Below, in pieces: positions 1 to 10,093 of a stretch of 64,000 bases of DNA. Positions within the stretch are counted from its first letter, which is position 1; each line of letters begins with the position of its first letter. The notes under the pieces are model-generated. The model did not search any database, was not told the DNA's origin, and saw only the letters and a list, made by a program, of their open reading frames with translations. Made by a program: the position numbers and the translations under genes. The stretch comes from Sisyra terminalis (taxonomy: Eukaryota > Arthropoda > Insecta > Neuroptera > Sisyridae): NCBI GenBank assembly GCA_958496175.1, contig OY292275.1, forward strand, positions 56,931,701 through 56,995,700, read 5' to 3'.

Positions 1-363
1 TTGTCTCATGTTTTTCATATAAGTTTAATTACAATTAAATTACTTCGTTTAACCTTCTTAAAAATAACAAATTAGTACTTAACAGTCTTAAGTAGGAAAA
101 ATTGAGTTTATTTTCATAATAAAATCTAATTTAAACTTGACCTCGAAAAATTGGGAAATCTCATTTCTCATGATTTCATAATTCATAATGAAATTTTGAT
201 GTCTGAATCAAATATGTAGTATCATTTATCTCGAGTAATTAATAACTTCCTTCTTTATACATCTAATTGCTATAAGAAAATTTTAATTTAAAATAAAAAA
301 AATATTCATTAAAATTTATCAAAACTATACTCTTATGGACCTTAATCTTAAGTACCTACCATA
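1..363. other. AT-rich DNA, no gene seen
   Basis: Very AT-rich sequence with frequent stops in all frames and no motif I recognise. It ends at the TA dinucleotide (362-363) that flanks the first TA-type transposon. Confidence 0.6.
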
Positions 364-2262
364 GGGTGTCCCAGAAAAATTATTTTTTTTTTCAACCCAC
401 ACTCCCTAATTTTATTTGAATGTTGTTAAAATGAATGAAAAAAAAATTCGTGTCGAATTGCATCGAAACATATTAATACTTGTATACGGATGTGCCTTCT
501 ATTGCTTATTTGTTTAATAAGTAAAATTATTTTTTTTCATTCAGTCAACCTGTCGGTGAAATAATGCAGTTTTATTATGGAAATATTATTAATAGGAAAC
601 GTAATACATTAAATTACGTCCTTAAAACGGACAAGGACAGGTAGTTCCATTCTATAATATCCGTGAAGTGAATTTGTCGGTAAAAAAATGAGCAAATCTA
701 TTCGTGAATACATTTTATATTGAGAAAAAGCACATAAATCGATTTAATCTTTACTTAACTATGTAAAAAAACTAGCGACCATATACTTAATTTAGAGAAA
801 TTTACAAAAAAAAGAAAACTTAAATCTACTACAAGAAAATTTGTCTTCTGATTCTGAACTAATGGATTTATAAGCAAATTTGCCCATCTCACTTACTAGC
901 ACACAATTCGAAAGTAATAAAACTTGAACTAAGAAAAATTTCATAACTCCAATATTAATGGTAGTGTCAGATAGGCGTCAGTTCAGCATAAGGAATTCTG
1001 TGTTTACTACTGAAGCAACTATTGAAGCACTGGGATATAACAATGATAAATTTTTCATAAGTAATTGCTTTATTCAAAGAATTTCTAGGGAAAAGCGAAA
1101 AGAGCACGAGAAGCTATAAAAGTCGATTCCCAAAATGAGTACCTGATACTGTCGGATGGTAATTTCTTCTTGGCTTAAAATGCATGAAAAATTGGACAAC
1201 TCTTTGGGAAAACAGGCTGTTTCGAACCTCGTTATTGACTGGATTCTTGAAAATAAAAGGCCAATTCCTTGTTGTGATACTACTGCTTCACATATAGATT
1301 GTATTAATGGAACTTCTGTGCTTCTTGAGCAGAAACTAAGTATAGAATTGTTTACTTTTGCTTGTTGCCATCATATCTAAGAATTAGTTTTAAAAGGCGT
1401 ATTTGGAGAAAAAATTAACCAGATAATTAAAAATTCTTTATACTCGAATGTTGAAAAATTTTTGTGAAAATTGAAAAAAATGATTCAAGAAAATACTGAC
1501 TAGTACAAACAAGGAATTATATCTCAATGTATCAGAAATGAACAAAATGTTAGAATTTTACCGAATTGAGTTAACTAAAGAAATCACTAAAGATGACTTT
1601 TGAGAATTAATTTATTGACATCAACTATTGACATTCAACACTAAACCTCGGCTGCAATGCGTTTTAGCTTTAAAAGTACCTTAGCTGGTAAATAAAATAG
1701 ACAAATGGATCTCAAAATCAGCTCTACAGAACTTCTGCCAGCATTTATGACATTCAATAGATGAAAATGTTAGTCTTAATATACCAAAAACCAAACGTAA
1801 AAATTATCAACGAATAAACGCTTTATCCCATCGAAAGAAGAACTTAGTTACTCTTTTTATGGTTTAGCTGGAAAGTTATGATATAAATTTTATTTATTTC
1901 TAAGATTCAGAAAATTTCAGAAAATGTCATTGATGACTTTGTTTCAATTATGTTATATTCTTACTGGAAAAAGCAAATGTTGGAAAAAAAATTTACTGAA
2001 TAATGCCCTTTGAATAATAAATACTTAATAAATATAAGATACAAACAAAGCAGTGTCATATTTATTAAATTAACAAAGATCTTATATTCCTGTATGGATC
2101 CTACATTAACTTTTATATTAAAAGTTTAAGATCAAGTCGGCACGGGTTATTGTTGTTTGATAGCGATAATATTTTTTATTTTAGTTTTTTGGGTCAAGTA
2201 AAAAAAAGAGGGTATGCGCATCGAAATTCGAAAAAAAAAATCCCTTATAGTTTGAGACACCC
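364..2262 (+). mobile_element. Degenerate TA-flanked DNA transposon, copy 1
   Basis: The element begins GGGTGTCCCA and ends with the imperfect inverse TGAGACACCC. Both ends are flanked by TA (362-363 and 2263-2264), so a TA target duplication is likely. It shares its ends, order and coding remnants with the copies at 7975-10091 and 61772-62930. The interior is a decayed transposase-like frame with many stops and frameshifts. I class it as a non-autonomous relic. The superfamily is not certain: TA duplication suggests a Tc1/mariner-like or other TA-inserting group, but the protein does not look like a mariner DDE transposase. Confidence 0.8.
1156..1460 (+). pseudogene. Transposase-like protein remnant in copy 1
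   Basis: The frame 1156-1380 reads DTTASHIDCINGTSVLLEQ followed by a KLSIELFTFACCHHI segment. After a stop it continues in frame as ELVLKGVFGEKI. This matches a protein family I know from arthropod and cnidarian transposon annotations, with a D-T-T-x-x-x-T-G core, then LLEQKL, then a C-x-H-H-x-x-E-L-V-L segment; I infer an RNase H-like transposase core. Upstream, about 950-1095, lies the same family's region with VVSDRRQFSIR and a TEATIEALG-like stretch. In-frame stops and frameshifts make it non-functional. The family call rests on remembered motifs. Confidence 0.6.
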
Positions 2263-2264
2263 TA

Positions 2265-3859
2265 AGTTCCACTAATACCTACAGTAGGTACTATATAATT
2301 ATGAAGTTTGAAGTATTTTAATGTTTTCTTTTATTCGGAAAAACCAAGAAAAATAAGATCAATGCTTCAAACAACTTCCTGAGGTGGAAACTATGTGCTG
2401 TGTTTAGTATTAATAAAATGGATCCAGAAATTAGTAACTTTATTGATTTAAACTTTTGGGGAGATGTGTAATTATTATTGAATTTACTATAATCGTCAGT
2501 CAAATAGTATACTCTAAATATGAACCAAAGTAAAATACTTTTGGGATTTACACCAACATTTTTAAGATAAATTTTCATTAAAACAGTTTTTGTATTCGCT
2601 TTTCTGGTGTGTTGTTTGTATCTCTTATTGTTTATAACAAATTTTTTTTAATTTTCCGGAGAACCGAAAAGTAATGTCGTTTCTGAACCTACAGACATTT
2701 ATTCCCATAACAATTGGGATTTGTTATTTTAAAGTCATAATAAAGACATTTTATGATTAGTTATTTACTTATAAAAGATCAAACAAAAAAATATTCTGCA
2801 GTTTGTATAGAAATAATTAGATCAATACCTGAAGGAATAAAAAATCGAAATTATAAGCTCTTCAAGTTTCACAGGATAGTAATGTTGCTACCAAAGATAA
2901 TTTCAACAATTCAAAATCAGTTTTTTTTTTAAGTTCGAACCGTTAATTTCAAGTTCTTCAACTCATATCATTGAAGAATGGTTATCATTGAAGAATAATA
3001 AAATCTTAAGACCATAAGATGTTAAGGGAGGAAGTGGTACCAAATCCATGTTAGACATTCAAAAAGCTTTTAAGTATATCTAATCAATTTTGGTCAACCA
3101 AACAAGTACCCAAAAATACAGCAAAGAATTTTCTTTTATTTTGATAATATTTTTGTTATTGGAATATTAAAAACTCAAGGTTTGACTAGAAAATATATTT
3201 AAAAACATTATAGATGAATATCATTCGAAAGTTTTCCTCCATATTTCTTTAATCTGTTTAGGTTTTTATGATGCAGTATAAATTTAATTCCAATAGAATG
3301 AAAGACAAATAAAAATCAGAATCTTTCCCCCAATTACAAATTTATAAAATCGTTAGTTTGGAAAAATAAAAATCAATCTTAATAAGGCATTATTAATAAC
3401 TCAATTCTTATTCTAAATAATTGTATAATTTTCTTAAGTGTAGGTATATTGAAAAACTACTACTTGTTGAATATAATTATATGCTTGACTTGATTGGATT
3501 TAATTTGAAACACTTAAGAAGCGAAACTTAAGAAATAAGCAAAAAACTTACAATTTATTAATAAATCAAAACATATTAAATTTTTCATTTTCCTTGAAAA
3601 AATATTTAATCTTCAAAAGTTGAATGCTACTTTGATTTTTTTACATTAAGCTTTCGTTAAAAAAATTTAATGAAATCCACTTTCATTACTGAAATTAATT
3701 ATCTTATTTTAAAGGTAACTATACTAAAAATATACAAATAGTCAATTAGATTACAAATATTAATTTCATACTGTTTTTCCTACTTTTTTTTTCAAAAATA
3801 TTTCAGGAAAGTACATTTCCCCAATTATCAATATGCTTAATATATGATTAATGAAGCAA
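2265..3859. other. AT-rich DNA, no gene seen
   Basis: About 1.6 kb of AT-rich sequence with short homopolymer runs. No open frame exceeds 86 codons, and the 86-codon frame (2318-2578, minus strand) has low-complexity composition and no recognisable domain. Confidence 0.55.
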
Positions 3860-4140
3860 GCCATGAATGCTTAGTGAGTATCCGCGTAGTATGCTCTGAG
3901 CAATGTTCTATTACTTGATAACACAGCATTCAGACGTCAATGTAGTTGGCTATTAGCCAATGGGATTGCGAAATTTCAAGATATTCATTTGTTTTGATTG
4001 TTGAAATTTTAAAAACTTAGCAAAACCACTCCCACATTCAATGCCATTGAACATAATGCAATACGTATACGCAATGGAACGTTTTGTGCACTGACGTCAC
4101 TCGATGTCTATCGATACATGCATTATAATAAAAGGGTTCG
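3860..4140 (+). repeat. SINE-like or MITE-like dispersed repeat, copy 1
   Basis: The stretch around 3935-4015 (a GTCAATGTAGTTGGCTATTA core, then CATTTGTTTTGATTGTTGAA) is found again, inverted and diverged, at about 14,370-14,480. A further partial relative lies near 14,850-14,935. Such a shared block outside coding sequence indicates a short interspersed element. I see no clear Pol III boxes or terminal repeats, so its class is unresolved. Confidence 0.5.
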
Positions 4141-4429
4141 ATTTAATTTGAAACGACAGCCAAACCATAAAATTAATTTGATATTTTTGTAAATAAAATA
4201 TTTTATTAATAATTGAGTTTATTAATGTAACGATCAATGCAAGAAAATTACAATAAAGAGCTTTGAATTTGTCGAGTATAAATCAAATAAAATACTTACC
4301 TGATTGAAATATTTTTTTAAAAAATTGAAGGAAAAACAATATGAAATAAATATTTGTAAACTTGAAATAATTTTCTAGAATATAAACAGTGTAGGTTATA
4401 AAGGTTATGTTGTTTATAATCAGAACCCA

Positions 4430-4620
4430 ATTTTAGGCAACTGCAACAAATTCCCAATTAAAAACGATTCAAATCTTCCAAATAAGAGTGCTGAGACTAA
4501 TAATGAATTATCCTTGGTCCATAAAAGGTTTCATTCTGAACCACAGAGGAGGAAATAGCGAAAAGATAGTAGAACCCCTAACATACCTTACAATTTGGGA
4601 AAACCTTTAGAATTTGCCAC
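4430..4620 (+). pseudogene. Jockey-like LINE ORF2 C-terminal fragment
   Basis: One plus-strand frame reads ATNSQLKTIQIFQIRVLRLIMNYPW in pieces: ATNSQLK, then TIQIFQIRVLRLIMNYPW, then SIKGFILNH. The pattern S-x-x-K-x-I-Q-x-x-Q-N-K-x-L-R-x-I-x-x-A-P-W-Y is typical of the C-terminal end of reverse transcriptase ORFs of jockey-type non-LTR retrotransposons. An in-frame stop precedes it (about 4433), and no catalytic domain is attached. It is a 5'-truncated dead copy, as is usual for LINEs. No poly(A) tail can be defined. Confidence 0.6.
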
Positions 4621-5007
4621 CACCGAGGGGATAAAAATGGCTGAGGCGAAAAAGGCATATTAACCTAATAAATCATACAACTTTATAATACTAATTACGA
4701 TAAATAAAAAGGTACCAAAAGAAAATCTAAATGTAACAAAAACATTATTAAGGAGCCATAAGTGGATGGGTACCCTTGGCAATTGTCAAGTAAGCTGACA
4801 GTTTATCATATTACTTTTTAGTCATACTGGAACGCCAAATTGGGACAAATTAAAAAAAATAATACTTAGTAATTTTTCTTACTAGTAGATAACATTTTAA
4901 GATGTATTCCTACGGTAAATTTTAATATTCAACACTATTTTTTTCAATCATCTTATAAAATTAGACAAATAGTTGTTTATTTTGGAAATAGTTTAAGTTA
5001 TAATTTA

Positions 5008-5260
5008 TATGTAGTTGATGTTCATAGGTATTTGGACTAATAAAACTTATTATTTTAACAATTCTTTGCTGTCATTGTACAACGTTTTGTTTTTTTCGAG
5101 ACTTCTTCTGGTACTCAATGACGAATTATTAAATGTAATTCGTTATCGAGTACCTAAGAAGTCTGGAAAGAGATGAAACGTTGTACTATGATAGTAATGA
5201 ATTGTTAAAATAATAACAGTTTTATTAGTCCAAATACCTATGAACATCAACTACATATTA
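5008..5260. repeat. 253-bp imperfect palindrome
   Basis: The arm starting GTAGTTGATGTTCATAGGTA (5011) and running through the AATAAAACTTATTATTTTAA segment is repeated inverted, ending CCTATGAACATCAACTAC (5254). The loop side carries a second imperfect inverted match around ACGTTGTACTA. It is a foldback or MITE-like element, unrelated in sequence to the larger foldback element that starts 14 bp downstream. Confidence 0.75.
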
Positions 5261-5273
5261 TTATCATGGATAT

Positions 5274-6295
5274 TAGACTGATTCAAAAAAAATGATGAAT
5301 TTTTTTTTCTTAATTATATCGAAAATATTGTAGGAAATGACAACAAAAAAATCCTGTGAAAGTTTAAGCTCTTAATAATAATATTAAGAGGTGCCGCATC
5401 GCAAATTTCGATTTTCCATTTAAACAACATGGGAACAATATTCTCTTGCACTTTGGAATTTTATAGCTCACGTTGGTGACAATATTTCGAAAATACCAAG
5501 GTTTATTCTTGTAAAAAATTGAACGACCTATAAAAAAGGTCTCGGACAAGTTTTTGATATATTTATTCCTTTAAAAGTTATTCGAGGTCAAAGTTGAACT
5601 AAAGAGAAATTTTAGTATTTTTCTAATTTTTTGACGCAACCATAAATTTTATGAGAAAATTTTAAAGGATATTTTTTGTAGAACACTTTTTTTCTTATAA
5701 CTTATCTCTATAAAAGTTTTTGATATTTTTCACAGGTTCTAAGTTATTTAATTAAAATAAAAAAAATATTTTTTATGTTAAAAATATAATAATTCAGGGA
5801 ATTTTCAGTTTAATGCAAATAACTTAGTACCTGTGAAAAATCTGAAAAACTTTTTTAGAGATAAGTTATAGGAAAAAAAAGTGCTCTACAAAAAATGTCC
5901 TATAAAATTTTCTCATAAAATTGATGGTTGCGTCAAAAAATTGAAAAAAATATTACAATTTCTCTTTAGTTCAAATTTGACCTCGAATAACTTTTGAAGG
6001 AATAAATACATCAAAAACTGGTCAGAGACCTTTTTTTGTAGATCGTTCAATTTTCTACAAGAATATACCTTCGTCATTCCGAAATATTTCACCAACGTGA
6101 GCTATAAAATTCCAAAGTGCAAGAGAATATTGTTCCCATGTTATTTAAATGGATAATCGAAATTTGCGATGCGGCACCTCTTAATATTATTATTAAGAGC
6201 TTAAACTTTCACAGGATTTTTTTTGGTCATTCCCAACAATATTTTCGATATAATTAAGAAAAAAAAAATTCATCATTTTTTTTTGAATCAGTCTA
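5274..6295. mobile_element. Foldback DNA element with 8-bp target duplication
   Basis: Nearly the whole 1,022 bp is an inverted repeat: the left arm from TAGACTGATTC (5274) mirrors the right arm ending GAATCAGTCTA (6295), with the axis near 5785. The identical octamer ATGGATAT lies immediately outside both ends (5266-5273 and 6296-6303), a clean 8-bp target duplication. That duplication size is typical of hAT-type or related cut-and-paste transposition. No protein is encoded; the small minus-strand frames (5364-5549 and 5913-6095) are translations of the two mirror arms. It is a non-autonomous element mobilised in trans. A conserved sub-motif, CTTAATAATAATATTAAGAG, recurs in the foldback elements at 57.8-63.9 kb. 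Confidence 0.88.
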
Positions 6296-6303
6296 ATGGA
6301 TAT

Positions 6304-7630
6304 GAATAAGATAAATCGTTTTAATTTATAATTTAAGTTGGTTTAATCAATGAAATCAATGGAGGTGTAGCTACCAGATCTTATTTTGTAGATCATTTAA
6401 AATTAAATCTTAACCTTTAATAATTAATGCTTATTATGGTTGAAACTTTAAAAGAATTGATCCTTAGTCGGTAGAGAAGTCCTGCAGTTTAAACCCTACC
6501 TTTTTTATCCTTTCAATTACCCAATAAAACAAAAAAAAAATAAAGCTAAAATTATTTCACCGAACCAATTTTTTCGTTAACAAATTCATATTAAATATTG
6601 AAATGTACATAAAGCAGAACATATATTGGAAATTGTGCGACAATAAACAAATTGATTTTTCATCTGGCAAACACAATGGGGTACGCTATAAATATATATA
6701 TATGTTCATAATTAAATAATTCACTTTTTCAATATGTTTTACACAAAAGCAAATTGCTTTGGTTAAACTATACAAAATGAAACAATATTCTCGCGTATTT
6801 TGCAAATAAAACATGCCGATCTTGCACGTTTTATTTACAACAATATCAACAACCACAATTTACAGTTTCAATCACAATAAACAGAACAAACCTTTGTTTC
6901 GTTCGAAAATTAAATAAATAGTCCGTAAATTTTAATTATTGAAAACAAATAAAGTTGATGTTTTGCGGCGAAATTAATTCCGCTCCAACCTTCACTGTCT
7001 TCTGCCACACGATCTCACATTAACTCTGTATCTCACATAAACATCAATTTATTCATTTCTTCCTCTTCGTTTTTGCTGTGTTTTTCCATCATTTTTTTTT
7101 TTTCGTACAATATAATCTTGTTTTAGTTATATATCTCCGGTTTTGTAAATAAAGTAAACAGAAATATACTAATAAATATATGCAATATTATTCATCCATC
7201 TACAAAAAAATAATTAATATCTATTCATCTAAACGTAATAAATGAATAATAAATAATAATAATCTGATTATAAAAAGCAAGTTTCCCATTAATGTCTTTC
7301 AAATTAATCACTAATAGTTGGCAAAAATGAATTTAATTATATGCATAATAAAAATTATTTTCATAGTAAAAAATTGTAAAAAAAAAACTTTAATACAATC
7401 AAAATTGTGTATATAAAAGCTTTAAAATATTTTTTTAAAAATTATGGAAATTAAATTTTATTTATTATGTTTTATAATTTTAATATTTATTTATTGATTA
7501 AAACTCGTTTTATTGAAAATAAATAATAGTCTTAAACAATTTTATTGTTAATACGTAGTGTTATTATATATTCAGTTGGCAGCCAAATCATTGTGGATTT
7601 TAAATATTTTTTGCTTAAATATATAACTAT
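6304..7630. other. AT-rich DNA, no gene seen
   Basis: AT-rich non-coding sequence with a short (TA)n run near 6690. A tRNA-like scrap (AGTCGGTAGAG at 6468, then GTTTAAACCC at about 6487) lacks an anticodon arm. No open frame of note. Confidence 0.55.
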
Positions 7631-7870
7631 TAGGTAATGTCCGTTTTTGTCGATGACCTTTCGCCATCGTTCAGGTGGAATCAAAATTTCACGTTCATAA
7701 AAATTTTGTCTTTGTTGATGAAAAACTAAATTAAATATGAGATGATATCATCAGCGTCTTCAAAATTTTACCACTCAAGAAGTTCTGCATGGGACGAAAT
7801 AAATAGAAATCTGAAGACGTAAAGTTAGAATATATGGAAGATGCCAAAACACATCTGAACTTGGTAAAAG
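7630..7870 (-). pseudogene. Mariner transposase C-terminal remnant
   Basis: On the minus strand, about 7835 down to 7760 reads YSNFTSSDFYLFRPMQNF then LSGK. This corresponds to the mariner motif YSPDLAPSDYHLF-x-x-L-x-N-x-L-x-G-K that holds the third catalytic aspartate. Farther downstream, about 7700 to 7632, a second frame reads FYEREILIPPERWRKVIDKN then GHY, the conserved mariner C-terminus (RWQKVIDxxGxYF). The two blocks are in different frames, so at least one frameshift has occurred. The N-terminal DNA-binding half is not recognisable. The TA-flanked element copy 2 starts 105 bp beyond this remnant and may have inserted into the older mariner copy. Confidence 0.72.
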
Positions 7871-7974
7871 GTTAAAAGAACAAAAGTCTATATCTTGAAC
7901 AAAGTTAAACCAGGTCAAAGATTTTCTTCTGTGACGTATGAATTCTCAGGTTTTTCGGACATATACATACATTA

Positions 7975-10091
7975 GGGTGTCCCAAAGAAAAAACTTCCTT
8001 TTTCAAAGCAAACCCCTTTATTTTATTTGTTTAAATGATTGAAAATAAATTTTCGTGCACCTAGAACCACTGCAATCTGACTTGCATCGAAATATACTAA
8101 AACTTGTATACGAAGGCGCGCAGGAGTTAGGATGTGCTTTTTATTGCTTATTTGTTAAATAAGTAAAAATATTTTTTTTATTCAGTGAATATGTCGGTGA
8201 AATTACGCTATTCTAAAATGGGAATATTATTATTAGGAAACATAAAACATCAAATAACCGATTCCAAACTTCCCTCAAGGGACAAGTATAAGCAGTTCTG
8301 TTCTATAATATTCGCGAAGTAAATTTATGTGTTAATGAATGCGAAAATCTATTCGCGAATACATTATTTATTGAGAAAAAGCACATAAACCGATTAAACT
8401 ATGTAAAAAAACTAACGACTATATACTAACTTAGAGAAATTTACAAAAAAAAGATAATTAAATTCTACTACAAATAAATTTGTTTTCTGATTCTGAAATA
8501 ATGGATTTATAAGCAAATTTGCCCATCTCAACTAACAGCACACAATTCGATATTAATAAGACTTTAACTAGGAAAAATTCCATAACTCCAAAATTAGGGG
8601 TAGTATTACATACGCATCAGTTCAGTATAAGGAATTGTGTGTTTACTACTGAAGTAATTATTGAGGCACTGAGACTTAACAATGATGATTTTCTAAAAAG
8701 TAATTCCTCGATACACAGAATTCATAGAGAAAAGTAAAAAGAGCACCAAAAAGAGTACCAGATACTGTAATTGTCCATTAGGATGGTAAACTCTTCCTGG
8801 CTTTAGATACATGAAAATCAAAATAAAAACAACTACTGATAGTTATTTTATATGGTAATAAAGTATAACTTTTCGCTGTACCAAAATTGGACAACTCTTC
8901 AGGAAGAAAAGCAGGCAGTTTGGAACGCCAATATTGACTGGAATCTTGAAAATAAAGTGCAAATTATTTTTCGTGATATTACTACTTCACATACAGGTTG
9001 TATTAATGGGACTTCTGTGGATCTTGAGCAGAAATTAAGTAAAGAAATGCTTCCTTTTACTTTCTGCTATCACGTCTACGAATTAGTCTACGAAGTATTC
9101 AAAGGCGTTTTCGAAGAAAAAATAAGTCAAACAATAAAAAAATATTGATATTCGATTGTTGACAAATTTTCATGAAAATTGGAAAAATATTGATTTTAAG
9201 AAAATACAGTAGTACGGAAAAGTTACCATCCTTCAATGTATTAGAAATCAACAAAATGTTAGAATTTTACCGAATTGAGTTAACTAAAGAAATCACTAAA
9301 GATGACTATTGAGAATTAATTTACTGGCATTAACTATTGACATCCAATACTGAGCCTTGGTTGCAATGTAATTTAATTTTAAAAACACCTTACCTGGTGA
9401 TTTTTTATGCTTTTTAAAGGCCATGAAAGCTTACGAAAAAAATAGACTAATGGAGCTCAAAATTAGCTTTACAGAAATTCTGTCAGCATTTATGGTATTT
9501 AATAGATGAATTGTCAGTCTTGTGCGGTGATTATGATGAAGACCAAAAACCAAAAGTAAAATTTATACAACTAGTAAACGCTATAGCCCATCGAAAAAAG
9601 AACTTAGTGACTCATTTTACGGATAGTTTGGCAAGTAATAATATAAATTTTAGTTATTTCTTAGATATATGATAAGGATACGCTTATTTTGAATTTCTGA
9701 AATAATTATCGATGACTATTTGTTTCAATCATGTGATATCATAACTAGAAAAGCCAATGTTGAAAAGAAAAAGTACTGAATAATGTCCTTTTAATAATAA
9801 ATACTTTAAATATTAGGTACAGACAAAGCAGTGTCATATTTAGTAAATTAACAAAGATTTTATATTCCCGTGTGGATTCTACATTAACTTTTATATTAAA
9901 ATTTTGAGATTAAGTCGACAGGGGTTATCATTGTTTGATAGCGATAATATTAAATACTTTACCAGTTAGTTATTTTCAGGTAGTTATTTGGGTCAAATAG
10001 AATAGAGGGTAATGAAATAGGGTAAAAAATAAAGGGTATGTACATCGAAATTCGAAAAAAAAATTTTTTGCTCTTACAACTTGGGACACCC
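7975..10091 (+). mobile_element. Degenerate TA-flanked DNA transposon, copy 2 (longest)
   Basis: It starts GGGTGTCCCAAAG and ends TTGGGACACCC, giving near-perfect short inverted termini, with TA on both sides (7973-7974 and 10092-10093). At 2,117 bp it is the most complete of three copies in the window. It aligns along its length with 364-2262 and in its 5' 1.1 kb with 61772-62930. The interior encodes a decayed transposase-like protein in several broken segments. A GCGCGC-containing patch near 8117 is shared with copy 3 and missing from copy 1. Confidence 0.82.
8500..9150 (+). pseudogene. Transposase-like protein remnant in copy 2
   Basis: Two open segments remain. Codons from 8519 read SITPKLGVVLHTHQFSIRN followed by FTTEVIIEALRLNNDD and a RIHREK end. 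Codons from 8852 read TTSHTGCINGTSVDLEQKL then SKEMLPFTFCYHVYELVYEV. The second contains the family core D-x-T-x-x-x-T-G with the LEQKL and H-x-x-E-L-V segments. Stops at 8735 and around 8790-8850 separate them, and later family segments (about 9250-9660) are recognisable only as short scraps. Inferred role: transposase of the TA-flanked element, now dead. Confidence 0.6.
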
Positions 10092-10093
10092 TA

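Noticed and set aside
5364..6095. Two small minus-strand proteins
   Set aside because: They translate the two mirrored arms of the foldback element and have the same interior motif; not genes.
6460..6500. tRNA gene or tRNA-derived SINE (AGTCGGTAGAG then GTTTAAACCC)
   Set aside because: The two box-like words are too close, there is no anticodon arm, and no acceptor stem pairs.
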